Below, piece by piece: positions 23,401-36,300 of a stretch of 64,000 nucleotides of DNA (positions within the stretch are counted from its first letter, which is position 1; every line of letters starts with the position of its first letter). This DNA comes from Saccharina japonica. Taxonomy: Eukaryota > Sar > Phaeophyceae > Laminariales > Laminariaceae. Both the position numbers and the translations under genes were made by a program. The stretch covers positions 1 through 64,000 of the forward strand of contig MEHQ01003205.1 in NCBI GenBank assembly GCA_008828725.1. Reading direction: 5' to 3'. The notes below the pieces were generated by a model. It was not told where the DNA came from. It searched no databases and saw only the letters and a list, made by a program, of their open reading frames with translations.

Positions 23401-26400
23401 ACTTGCAAGACGTCTTGGAATCGCAGCACAATGCCTGTAAACCGAACGAAATACGGACGAACTGCAAAATCGTTCGCTACATATTCTACCGCAAAATATC
23501 CCAACACCGGCTAACTATCCACCCACCCGTGAAGAGTGTAAACACAGGCCCGAGGTTGTTCAAATGCCCACGATTGTAGGCAGAAATTCCTGTAGACATT
23601 GTCGTTCGGCATATACAAACTCCCGAGAGTACTCTGCATCTCGGCAAAAACGAGGAACAGGGTGGGTTCGTCTGTAACCTTACTGTAGCACGTTCAAGAT
23701 ATATCCCTCGTAGGAGTTGTCAATACATCGCGTTCTGTGCGTTAGTCTATGCGACTGAATAGCTTCGTTCGGTGACTCTGGGTATCCAGCAAGATCCAAA
23801 CAAGATTGTTTGTATGCGAACTGAGACGGTGGCGATCACAATGCTCAGGCGCACTCGTCCAACATGCATGAAAGCGCGACATAGATATATGTCTATTCCA
23901 ACCGAAATGTGGAAACAGAGCACGGTGGTTGTGGTAAGAACCGGCAGTAAAACTAGCAACTGAAGGGATGAGAATGGGCGTAATATCGCAAACGAGGGTG
24001 AGCGGCAACACCTCTGTGAAATAGGAGAAATATGCCCAGGGTAATAGTGGTGAGACGATAGGGCTCGCGACTACGTGTTAATATACTGCAAATGTCTACA
24101 CACGCGGTAGTGTAGGCTTTGCTGATACAGGCAGTTGATATCCTGTTGACGCGATGCAAGTTGAATAACATATATGCATTTGTTTCGTGCGCTCTAAAAC
24201 ATAAGTGTGTTTGCCAGCCCGTACCTGGGCTGGTCATTGCGTCCATGGGTGGATTTTCATGAGTCCGAATAGCATGGCTCAACTGCGTGCAGCCCCTATG
24301 AGTATTTCCAACGTTGGACTCGTCGTGGATAGTACAAACTCCATACCTGTTGAAGCATTGCATCTGCTGAAGATATGCGGGCGTATACGTTTACGTTTCG
24401 GTGGTGTTTTTAATGGCGCGTCGAGTGGGTTCTTGGCACCGCCGCCATGTAGTCCAGGGTGTTGAGCCGGTACATATTGGTCTGCTGTACGCCAATGAAT
24501 TTAAATCCACAGCCCCCTATTTACTGCTATCGGAATGCTACGGGGTAACACTGAACGTAGTTTGACTTGCGTGTTGTACGTTTTTGCCGGCCGTTTGCTA
24601 CGATAAAGGTATTCAAACTACATAAACACTGTCGGACTGGCGGTGCTCCATAACCCAACCTTGTTTGAAGCTCGTTTGTTCGTTAGCGATTGTCATTTCA
24701 TACTTGTGCCAAGCAAGGTTCGATCGGGTTAAGCGTACGCGTTTTTTTAGTGTCCGTTGTTGCACGAATTATGGAGCTCCGTGACTTCAATGTATGTATT
24801 TAAGTAAATCCCAACTCCAGAAACATATAGATACATCCCGACCGGAGCATGTGTCTGACGCGTGCATCTACTTCACCGCCTCCTCTCGGCAACCTCCCGT
24901 GGGCGTGCTTGAGATATGACCCGAGGCATCCTCCTCTGCGTCGAAGACCGATTGCTTCAAGGTGTATCCCACTTCGTTGCGTACCCCCCTAACCTCGCCC
25001 CGCAGGTGCTATTTTCGGAAACCAATCGTCCATCGACATAGACGCCACCTCCAGCTACTGGCAGACCTTCATAGGTTTTGTCAACAACTCGGCCGATGTC
25101 GGAGGTAAGGCACTCAATACGTGGATATTTCCAGTGTGAGTCCAGCGCGGGTTGCAGCAGGCATATGTACCATTGACGAAACCAATCGGCGAGCACATCG
25201 ATGGCGTAAACGGTCTTGGTGATACAACAAACCACCATTCTTGGATAATACAAGCCTCGCGTGCACGGCCCGTTCAACATTTATTTCACACGATACTTAT
25301 AACTAGTGGTCAACGAGTTTCTCAAGCCCCTTGCCTTCGTGCCCCCTTAACAAACACAGCATATAAATGTCCATATGTACGATTCACGCCCTGGCGGGAT
25401 GATTAACGCCGCGTTATGAAGCGCCGCCTGCGTCCTCGATATGTCTATTAGCCAAACGAGTACCAGTTGGTCGTAGTTAGGTTTGTGTGTCATCCCCACC
25501 AACCTCAGTAACAGTAGAAATATCCAGCATGCTTGACTATCGTCTCTGCAATACGTCGTAGTCAACAGCCAGTATTCGTAAGCGAATCTGAGTGTTTGGC
25601 GCAATTTGTCACATATAAGTTGATATGGTGGAACCTTGATATTGCAAAGTATTACGGACGCTTTCGAATAATTGCAGACAAATGGTGGTTTCGATCACCA
25701 GGTATGGCATGGCTACCGTGTGGGACAACCCCAGGAAAGCGTGTCATTATCCTCCCCTCTTGATGCACCTGCTATGATCGTAGAACGACATCGTGGTTGA
25801 GATCATCGGGTAGAGATTGCATAATTATTAGCCGATCGAGTATGTGTCGGATCAGCAAAATACATCAAAATGTATGTCTCCGCTCTCTCAAGCCCACCCA
25901 CAACTGCATACGGTGTCTGTATATTGTGCTTTAGGTACATTTGTCTGTGGTGCTTGGTTGTTCGTAGTTTGGTATAATTGTTCGTCTGCATGTATTGAAA
26001 AGGTGAATTTTGTTACAGTGCTTGGCACGGTGTCTAGACAGGAGCTACGTGACTACAATATTAAATAACGGCCCCTCAAATAAAATCAAACATTAGCGTG
26101 GCAGAGGCCAGGACCGGGACCGACCACAAGATGGGAATGGAAGACTCACATCGTTGCAGGGACACAATGTGTTTTCTAGAAGGAAATATACCCCTAGCTA
26201 ATAACATTCGCGGGCATATGGTTGCCCTCACCGATGCTAGATTTAGCACAATAAACTGGTCAAGATGACAGACATGTATCCCAGACCATTGCGATGTTGA
26301 GCCTATTGACTCTCTAGGACTGCCCCTGGTACACTGCGACATTTGTTTTTGCAATTGAAGTATTCGTCGCCATAACGGCTGCCATCCGGATATTTACGAG

Positions 26401-29400
26401 CAAATTTAGACAACGATTAGCCTGTACTTTGTGCCCGTGACGGGATCGGTGTATGCAACACCACGGTTGCTATTTACGATGCTGGGTGGTTTGGCAGCGC
26501 AAATATAGTGGCGAACTCCATCATCTGCATTCCATAAAGGTGCAGTACATACACGTAATTCATATAGGTGTTTTTCAAGCAACGGGCAATGGCTTGAGTG
26601 TCCATAAAAACTGTTGGGATTCCTAAAGCAAACTTGTTCGGTTCCCTCTACTCACCGGCAGGTGCTATCGCTGCAGATGACTCACACATCTCTGCTGAAT
26701 CAGACTTTGATGGCAACTCTGCTGAAATTGGAGGTGAGCAATTTACCCAGTATGTGCAGAGCATTTGTCGAGGGGTGGCCGAATGGAAGGTCCTGCACAC
26801 CAATCCCGAAACGCCCAGCACAAATCAAGGAAACCTCGTGAATTAAACTCATTCAACAACCAAGAGATCAAGAAAATACCGTACGTTGGATCGGAATTAT
26901 TTGTTGGTTTACTGTTATGAATCAGCCGTATTCGACAGGTTTGTGTGCTACCAGGTTCGCGACGTCTCTTAAAAAAAGTTCAATATTTTCACTGCAGACC
27001 GGAACCGGCATCGACGCCCACAACATGTAAACGAGTGGAAGCGTGTCACAACGTAGATGTCTTGTGAAACATTGCTTGCACTTTCACGGGTGGAAACAGA
27101 ACAAGTTGCACATACAGAGCGGTAGTCCCTTCCAGTGGATATTATTCCTCTGGTCATGATGAACCTTGCTTAGGTCCGAAGTCATATAAAAAAAAAAACT
27201 CATCTTGAATGCCTTCCGGATGCAGCAGATGTGTACCAATATATGTCGTTGGGTAGGAAGAGAGCGAAATGCCCTTGGCCGATCTAGTCGATGTTGCAGG
27301 AGACAACCCGAATTACGTGCTATGAAATTATTAGTCAACGGGCGCTCGACGAGTGAAACGATAAATGTAAAATGTTTCGGCCGAAACGTCTCTAAACGAC
27401 GGGGATTCTTAACACAAAGTCGTCGGAATTCCATCTACCTGTTTACAATTGTTTCGTTGTCTTGTTAAGCTATACGATTGCTCATGCTCTTTTGCTTTTT
27501 CTACAAAATAAAATGTGTTGGGCGGTATATTGAGCTCCTCAAAGGGCCAGCCTCAGAACAAACATGACGCAGCTCTATCGTAGCCATCGTCTTTTTGATG
27601 TAATTGGGTGGTATGGTATCGAATGGCAAACAAATCGTACACCCCCACGCATTGGAATGCAAGTCTTCCAGCCAAACACTTATCTACACTTGACCACCAG
27701 CAACTATATGAACGCATATCAGCTTTAACACAGAGCCTCTGTTAATCTTATGTTTTGATCACCCGCTACGCTTTATCCCTGTCGGCCCCAGCCATGGTGC
27801 TATTTCTGTTCCGCATAGCTGGCCATCTTGCATTATCCCAGATGCCCATCAGCTATTTAACTTGAGACGGCGTGTGCACGCATAAAGTATGTTCGTGCAC
27901 ATTACCCAGTACCGAGACAGCTCGTGGCATCCTAGTTCGTGACAGAAGCTAGGACCCGCATTAGTTTGGATGTCGTCATGTCTATTGCAAAAACGCTGCT
28001 GGTGGTAAAGCGTTGGTTATGTAAAAAATTATGAATGCGAGGCGTTGCCCGAATAGACAAATAAATTGCCTGTCAAGCTGTAGGTTGGGCTGAAGTTGTC
28101 TTGTGTTTCCTACGCCGTCACCCCGTACGAACATCATGAACACGAGTGCAGACTGAAATATCACGATGCTAGTATGCTTGCCTATCTAACAGCAAATTCT
28201 ACCGTCGATGGACCCAATGGACCTGGAAGAAAAGAATTCTTTACCTCGAAACGTTTTTGCCGATGAGGTATCGTTTTTTGTAACAACAGTGTATCGCATT
28301 ACTTGACATGTATATCAACAGTATGATCATGGCATTCTGGTGATGCGGAGAAAAACCGAGGCCCGACAATAATTTGCGGACAAAACGCGCGATCGGTAAC
28401 GGGTACGTTTGGACTAAGGGGTACAGAAGATGAGTTCCAGCCAAACGCGTCATGAGAGTGATTATTTCCTCCTCGTGATTTACCTGCTATGGCTGTAAGA
28501 GGAGATTCGATATCGATCACCTTGTGCGAATATCGTGTATTGCTGCCGATGGTGTTTGTGTAGGATCAACAACAAGATATATTGATTCGCTCCAACAAGG
28601 GTTCACCGCGTTCTTATAATTTCCTATAAGCACGTGTGGCTGTATGTCCAGTTGCCATACAGTAATTAGTCATATGTGTTCGTCGGCGAATATTCAAGGA
28701 GCCAACCTCGTTAATTGTCGACTCGATGTCTAGACGGGCGTTGACTGAAATTTTACTTGGAGCTCGCCTCATAGAATACAACCTCACGCTTGCATAAGGA
28801 GGCCGCGACCTAGACCAAGAACATAGTACAGAGGGATTACACAGATCGTGAAAGGGACACAAAGGTTATACTCGCCGGAGATACATGTATTGAATTTCTT
28901 TCTCCACGACTATGTTACCCACACGCACGTCATATTCGGCACATTCAAGGAGTTATGACGACAGCAATTATGCACTCTACTCGGGGACGTCGTGTTGGTT
29001 AGCTCTGACCCTAGACCTGGTGCCATTGTCGTCAAGCGTGCAGGGAACCATAACATAGACAACGATCTGGCTAAATGCGTAACCCGTGGCAGGACCCAGG
29101 CAAGTAATGCAACTGATGTCTTATAGCGTTGAGGGTGGCCGTTAAACACATAGTCCCGACCTCCTTCCTTCGTCTTCCGTAGCGCTGATGCTAACGAAAA
29201 CACTACTAAGAGCCATTTAGTATGCAACGGGCGATCGGCTATGTATGGTGATCATCACTGAGGGTATCTGGCGTCTTAATCTTTATTTTTCGCAAATTAT
29301 ACCTCTTGATATTGGAGTAGGATTTAGGCTCCCCGAAACCCCGTGTGCCAGATGGTGAGGTTGTAGCTGACCATAGTTCGCTGGTCTTAAGCCGGTCGGC

Positions 29401-32400
29401 CATTGAGCCAACCTCGAACAAGTTGGTTTCAAGGTGATGGGCACACGGAGCACCTAGGTTTTTCGAGACCAGCACCAATTTCGGTTAGGGTGGAGGACTC
29501 CATGATGGGTTCGAGGTTACTTACTGAAACTATCTGCGCCATACAACCGGATGCGGGGAGGAAATCAGACCTGTGCCAATGGAAAAGCGATACTTCCCTA
29601 AACAAAATGAATTATAAAGATCCCCGCCAGAAATCCTAAGAAAACGTTTGCTATGACATCGATTCTAAAAACGGAATGTTCCCAACTCTTCGACAAGCTC
29701 GGAAAAGGCAGTTTTCGGGCCGAGTTTGGGACAAGCTCGGCTTCAAAAAAACTCAGGCGGATGTTAGCTCGAAGCGGCGAGATTTAGAGTCTTCGACAGA
29801 CATGAATCGACAAAACAAACGACTTCGTCATGAATTCTAAACGCGGTGCCCTCATTATGGGCTCCGACCTACCCTAAGATCACCGTGTTCATACGATGAC
29901 CGGTGATAGGTGGCGGGCGCTGGCCGCGGGTGTGATAAACAACCAATACATATTCCGAGAAAGGTGCACTGTTAGTGTCATGTCACAGTGTTTTCGTGGC
30001 TCGCTTTAAAGAGAAATTGGTTTGCGGTAGTCGTGTGTTGGTGCGTGCGAAGTCACAGTGATTTCGTGTTTCGCTTTGGCGACAAATTGGTTTGATGGAC
30101 TCGTGTGTTGGCGGGAGCGAAGTAACAGTGTTTTGGTGGCTTTCGTTATCTTAAAAGTGGTTTGCGGAAGGCGTGGGTTGGAGGGGGCGAAGCTACAGTG
30201 TTTTGGTGGCTCGATTTGGCGAGAATTTGGAAAGTCGCAGTTGTCGCTTTCGCGAGTACCCTTGTTTTGCTGGAATTTGCGTAAATGTGGTAGGTCTCAA
30301 CGTTTCTCTATGGGTTCAATGTCTATGTGCCCTGAGGACGTGTAGTAGTCGTCCATACTCCACCCCAAAGCTTAGGACTCAAGTAGTCCTTGCCTTAATC
30401 CCACAACGAGGCATACATTACATCTCTACCTCCCGTGTCTACTTCGACGGTCGCCGGGGCTCGGGTTTGCATGTCGTCGAGAGTCTTGATGGCATCGAGC
30501 GGTGGCTGTAAGGCGTACTTAGGGTGCCTCTTCAGTCAAACAATATAAGAGCAAATAAATAATAAATCCGTTTTTTGCTTTTCAGTTGACGTACTATTTC
30601 TGGTATCACTTCTACCTTGTCACGACTCCCTACGGAAAACGACCTTTTTCCAGTTATAATGCTCGGGTTGCCGACCAATGAGACGTTCTGGAGAGCCTAG
30701 AGTATGGTCAACATATGTGTGTTGAGAGGCGCATCGATCACACGCGTATTTCATCACGAAAGCTGCCTCCTACTCGAATACGACTCGCCATAAGCTGAAA
30801 AATACAAAATAGATTGTTTTTTGTTTGCTCTTAGATTTCTTATCGAAGAGGCCCCTTCCATTTTGCTGTCGTCTCGTCTCTATCGTCGACGAAAGTATTG
30901 GGGAGTACGAGGAACAGCCCCTTTAGGCCCTGCGCTCTGGACAAAGCCGTGTATCCTTGCCCCTGCGAGAATAATCGTCTTAGCGGTATCCGCAGGTCTA
31001 CGCGTTCGAACCGTACTCCCTGAACCCTGTCTACGGTCATGCACGCGGCTACCATAAGAGGCCTTCGAGTAACAGTGTAAGGCACCGACACGTTTCGCCC
31101 TTGAAAAGGTTGAATATTCCCTATGGTGCCCTTCCCATTTCCAGTGGTGACAACCCTCGTTGGTCGCTTGCACGAAGGATCCTTGCCGTCCGTCTGCGCA
31201 TCCGAGGAAGCATCGGTGACTTCCCGGCCTCGTACTATCCCGCTCGTGGCGTTGTCGACCCCTCAGTGGTTTTTAACATTCTTGGTTATGACGACCTGAT
31301 AGCTGAAAGGGGAAGGCAAAATGCACGTAATGTTCACCGGCAGCGTTAAAGAGTGTTTAGTTGTAGGTCACGCATGGGCCTTGGTCAACGATCTTGTTCA
31401 TGATGACATGGATGAGTGAAGGGGAATGCAGGTGGCACGTAGCAAACAAAATTACAGGGTGTGCATTTGTAGGTCGCACATGCAGGTTGGTCTCCCCTCA
31501 CGAAGTGTCCTTACCTTGAGACCTCGCCGCAGCACGAGCATTTCCGGCAGGTCGGCGTACTCCATTACTATCTGTTGACGTCCTTTACACCGTTTGAGCT
31601 TGGCGCCGTTCAGCTTGTCGAACGCCTGCGCATGCACCTTCCTGGTTTCCTCGGAAGAGGCTCCCAAAGCAAGAAGATGGTCATTATTAAGCTCGTAAAA
31701 CTAGGAGACCGTGTCTCCTGTGTCGGGAATTTTTCGACGGTAGACGGAGAGGCGACCTGTCCACTGTGGATGTTGAACTCACACGACAATGTTGGTATCC
31801 AGAACCGTAAGGGACATGTACTTGTAGTCTTTCAAGAAAGCACGCTGAAGCTGCTCGTCGAAAACGGACCACGGTTTTTGTTTTTGTGACCACTTCTTAA
31901 ATGTCGAAGCCCATAGTACGAACCCTTGCCCCCTACACAATATGAACAAGGCGACATTCAGACTGGTTGGACGTCGTTCTGAGCTAGGCAACAGACCTGA
32001 CACGCAAGCCGATATATTGTGCAACACTTTAAATTTAACAGTATAATACGAGTACTCGTAAATACGAGAACATCAGTTTTGCGGTGCGGTCAGTTTTACT
32101 CGTATTTTCGCGGTTCAGTGAGTATGTTCGCATGACGAGAACAGCGCTACTTAATGTACTCGCAATTTAATGTATCAATCAAGTCTACAAATGTAAGGTA
32201 CAATACGAGTACTCGTTTTTTCCGGGTGCAGTGAGTATCTGGCGCGCTGGGCACAACAGCTGTACTTGGGAGTCAATATATCAACTAAGTCTACAAATAT
32301 ATATGGTTATAATGAGGAGATATTGATGCGAGAAGGGCATCAATAGATGCTTTTCATAATGGTTGGGTGTCTGCCCGTGGGTGTGTGCCCCTGCTCACGA

Positions 32401-33310
32401 ACAGACACAAACGGACAAAAAACAGTTCTGAAAACTGCCACAGCATGCCTTCATTTACTGGATTGCTTCATATTGAGGTTTCTCTGTCTGCTCGTCTGTC
32501 TGCACGTCCGTCCCTCGTTCGCTTTGCTTTTTTTTGGCGCGCGACGCGTACACTCAACCGATTCAGACACGCTCGGGACTGTTATATGCCTGCTATTTGT
32601 GCCGACCGTCCTGTGCTGCTCGTGTCGAAAGCCGTGCCGAGATCGGAGAGCTAGGCGGTAGTGACTGTCATAATTGGTTACCACAGTGACAATTGTCACT
32701 GAGATTATTTTCCTGGCGGTAGTCAACCCTCCGCACTGAAGAACACACACACACTCTGCAGACGAGCCGCCCACACGCACGGATTGCAACCACAGCACCA
32801 CAACCACTACCACCACCACCCCCAGCCACCACCACCAGCCAAGCAGCAGGGTCACCTGAAGCTTGTGGCTCGTGCTCGTGGTGGCTGGGGGTCGTTCCCC
32901 TGGTCTGGTGATGGTGTGGTCGGGTGCTTGCTCTGTGGTGGCGATGATGGCTCAAGAAGAGAGAGCTTTTTGGACCCAGAAAAAAACCAATTTCACCACC
33001 TCATCACAACCACCCCCAACACCACCCCCACCACCATTCGTCAAGAGCAGCAAAAGCTTATATTGCTCGTGGCGGCGGGTGTTTGTGGTGGTGTAGTGGT
33101 CTCTGTGTGTTATGTCGGCTGTGAGCTTCGTGTTACTCGGCGCCCGCGAGCGATGATTCTGTGGCCTTTGCCTTGTGCACTTACTTCCTCTCGAGAAAAG
33201 AACGAGCACAGGTATCATTTACATATAATATATACATACTGCTGTGTATATTATACGAGTGTTCAATGTTTGACTGAAATAACTCCTATTGACCTATTGA
33301 TAGTCCGGGG

Positions 33311-33352
<42 letters not shown>

Positions 33353-36300
33353 ATAAGGTACTTTTTTTTTTGCATTTTGTTATTCCTTTTTTTCACGTAT
33401 ACCTACGTACGTATTTGACCTGCCGAGTATACGGTATATAATATACCTGGTATGTATATACAAGTACCAGTTTCTATTTTTTAATACCCCGTGTTCCAGT
33501 TTTTTTTTTTATACTCCATCTTTTTCAAGTATTTTTCTTTGCATTGTACTAGCTGCTGCTGTACCTGCTCAGTTCGTCATTATGGTACCAGTTTTTTTTT
33601 TTTTTTTTCGCATTTTCGGTAATATAATATTATTCCAATATGTGACCTGCCCAGTACACAGAGTAGTATTAATAGTACACATATACATGATGCCCTGCCA
33701 GTTTTCGTCGTTTCCATATATTTTTTATTCACCACATCCCTTCTTCCCCTCGCTGCCTCGGCAAAGTTTTTGCTTTGGCATGGCCCATAGCGAGGGGGGG
33801 GGTCTTTCGAGCGAGCAAGGCTAGGCTCACCCTCAAGCGGACCGATACCTTCTTGCTGCTGCGCACCCGCCGCGAAGCGTGTACAGCGGTAGAGTTGGAT
33901 CGGCACTGGTGCGTTAGGCGCAAAAGTTCAGATGCACGGGCCTTTTTGGCCGTCGGTGTAGACAGCAATGTCCATCTCACTTTTGTGCGCGGAGGCAGAC
34001 GCCATCAGAAAGGTGGGCGGACACTATGTACACGGCCCTAGGTGTGTTTGCTAGAGGGAGCTGTACTGTCTCAGTAACCTGGCTTCGCCATCAAAGGAGG
34101 AGGGAGCGTGTGGCGACGAGCTGTTGTTGGACTGGTCAATCCCTTCAGCGCGATAATTTTTATTTTCCAGACCAAGCACCCTGAGTGCAACGAGGGAGAA
34201 AGCGAGGAGCCGACTGGGAAGGACAGCAACGAGAGCGTGTACGGACGGAGCGGGTCGAGTGTGGTCGTGCTAGGACTGGCCGAGCGGCACCGGAGCGGCG
34301 CGCCTGAGCAGCAGCACAGCAGCGCGCCGGCGCAGCAGCACAGCAGCGCACAGGAGAAGCGATCCGGAGCACGGACGACATCGACCCGTGACGGACGAAC
34401 ATTTTTGTTTTTCTGTTGACAAATTCTTCGCTTTTTCCCCCGAATGTTGTTGTTGGGTCGGTGTGGATGACGTCACTGGTTTTGTAGAGAGACGCGGCAG
34501 AGATGGCGCGGACACCCCGGGTGCCTTCATTGTGTGCCTGATCGTGGAAGACCCCTTCAATGTGGAACGATTCCTAATCAGTGTCGATGTTTATAATGCT
34601 GTGCCTAACACAGACGTTCAGGATAGATTCGGGTAATTGTCAATGGACATGATGGCTTTGGTTGGCTGTTCTTTTTCACTTTGTGCCCGCGGACTGTCAT
34701 TCTGGCAGCACTTCAGACAGCAGCTGCGTGCTCCATCTTGTTCCCACGCCTACCGTTTGTTTTTGTACAGACAGCACTTCAGACAGTAGTTACGCTGTAG
34801 TCGGCAAATTCATTGGTAAAGAGTGGGGGGGGGGGGGGGGGGGGACGATGCTGCTGTAGTCGAATGGAGATTGCGGGCGTGTAGTTCAGTTTTGGACACG
34901 CATAACATGCTGTAGGGATTTTAGGTGTACCTCTTCGGACTTGTGTATCCTTTCCCTGCTAAGTGTACGTGTTCTTTAGGATTCTCTGATGGCTCTAGCA
35001 CTTTTGTGACCACGGGCCGTGATCTTGCTAGATCAGACTATAGGGATTAGCAACTGAAACGAGTTTAATGTGAAGATAACAACAACAACAACAACAACAC
35101 AAACACAAACACCTACAGCCCAGCGATCCACTTACTTTCCACTGCACTAGGTTGTTGCGCTGACACGCATCGCCTAACAAGAAATGTTGGTGGGTGGTGT
35201 TGGCGATGGTGGGACTACCAGCCCAGGGACCAATCGACCCACCCAGTAACTCTCTCGCCCACCACGCACACCCATCAACTACTTGCCGGTCACTAAACAA
35301 AAGGTTTCTGTGCTGGCACAAATCGCTTTTAAAAAAAACGATCCAATCAATCACGATTATTGTAGGAACACAGCAAAAAGAGAAGAACCGCCAACGCAGT
35401 AGCTTAATGCAATTAGGAGTTTGACCACTTGAAGGCGTCTCTCACGATCCTCATTCCACCCGTTCTTGTAATGTGAGAACTCGTAAATACGAGAATACGA
35501 GTACTCTCGTGAAATGACCATGTTCCAGGTGGAGCACTACGACAGCAGTACATCGAAACCGAAAGATTGGGCAAGACGTGTACTTTAATATCAGGTACTA
35601 CTGATGATGTCCTAGCAATGTTGCGGGGGGTACCACCACCCCGATGTGGCCTATACCAGATGTGCAGTGCTGGTGAAGTTCGTCGTGTGCGTATCATACA
35701 TGGTGTAGTCGAGGCTAGCCATAACGCTACGTAAACCGTCCGAAAGACTGCCGGCTGGTGGGTTCGTGGGAGGAGGGCACCAGAGAGGTGGCCACCACCG
35801 AGTGTACGTCGGTTGAGTAGATCACCAGCGACCGCAGTGAAAGCGAAGGTGATAGCAGCAAGACACATGGCAGGGTGATGGGCCCAGAAAGGCTGAACCA
35901 AAATTCAAAATTGCACAGGTCAGGGTTTCCACATACGTTGACAAAGTGAAAATCGTAGGGGTACAGTATAGTCACCCCCGGGGTACAAAAAATTGCAAAG
36001 ATGTCGGCTTGTCAAGAGTCAAAGCTGTCTGTCGAGGCCTTCGGCGGTGTCAAGCCAAAATGTACCCTATCCCCAGTATAATAGTTCCTCCAGAACTCAT
36101 GTAGAAACTCCTCGTTTTCGTTCATAGAAGAAAGAAGAAAGTCAGATCGACCATCGACCTGCAGTGTTGCGTACAAAAAAATAAAAAAATGAAAGCATTC
36201 AAGTTTTCAGTGATTTTGTACGGCGTTTATGAAAACCCGGGAATTTTCTTTCATATCCCCTGTTTTTTTCTTGTCAAGGCTGTCTGTTAAGGTGTTTGGT

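Noticed and set aside
24205..24465. Frame with FGGVFNGASSG in intron 2 as a possible exon
   Set aside because: Lacks an acceptor in the right phase and the Phe-x-x-Asn-x-Ala part.
32784..33356. 190-codon frame rich in His/Pro then poly-Ala
   Set aside because: Produced by CCA/CAC and CTG simple repeats; no stable protein signature.
35413..35901. 162-codon minus-strand frame
   Set aside because: No recognisable domain, no ATG-proximal signal, no repeat or intron context; Pro/Arg/Ser/Thr-rich composition. Taken as chance within intron 4.
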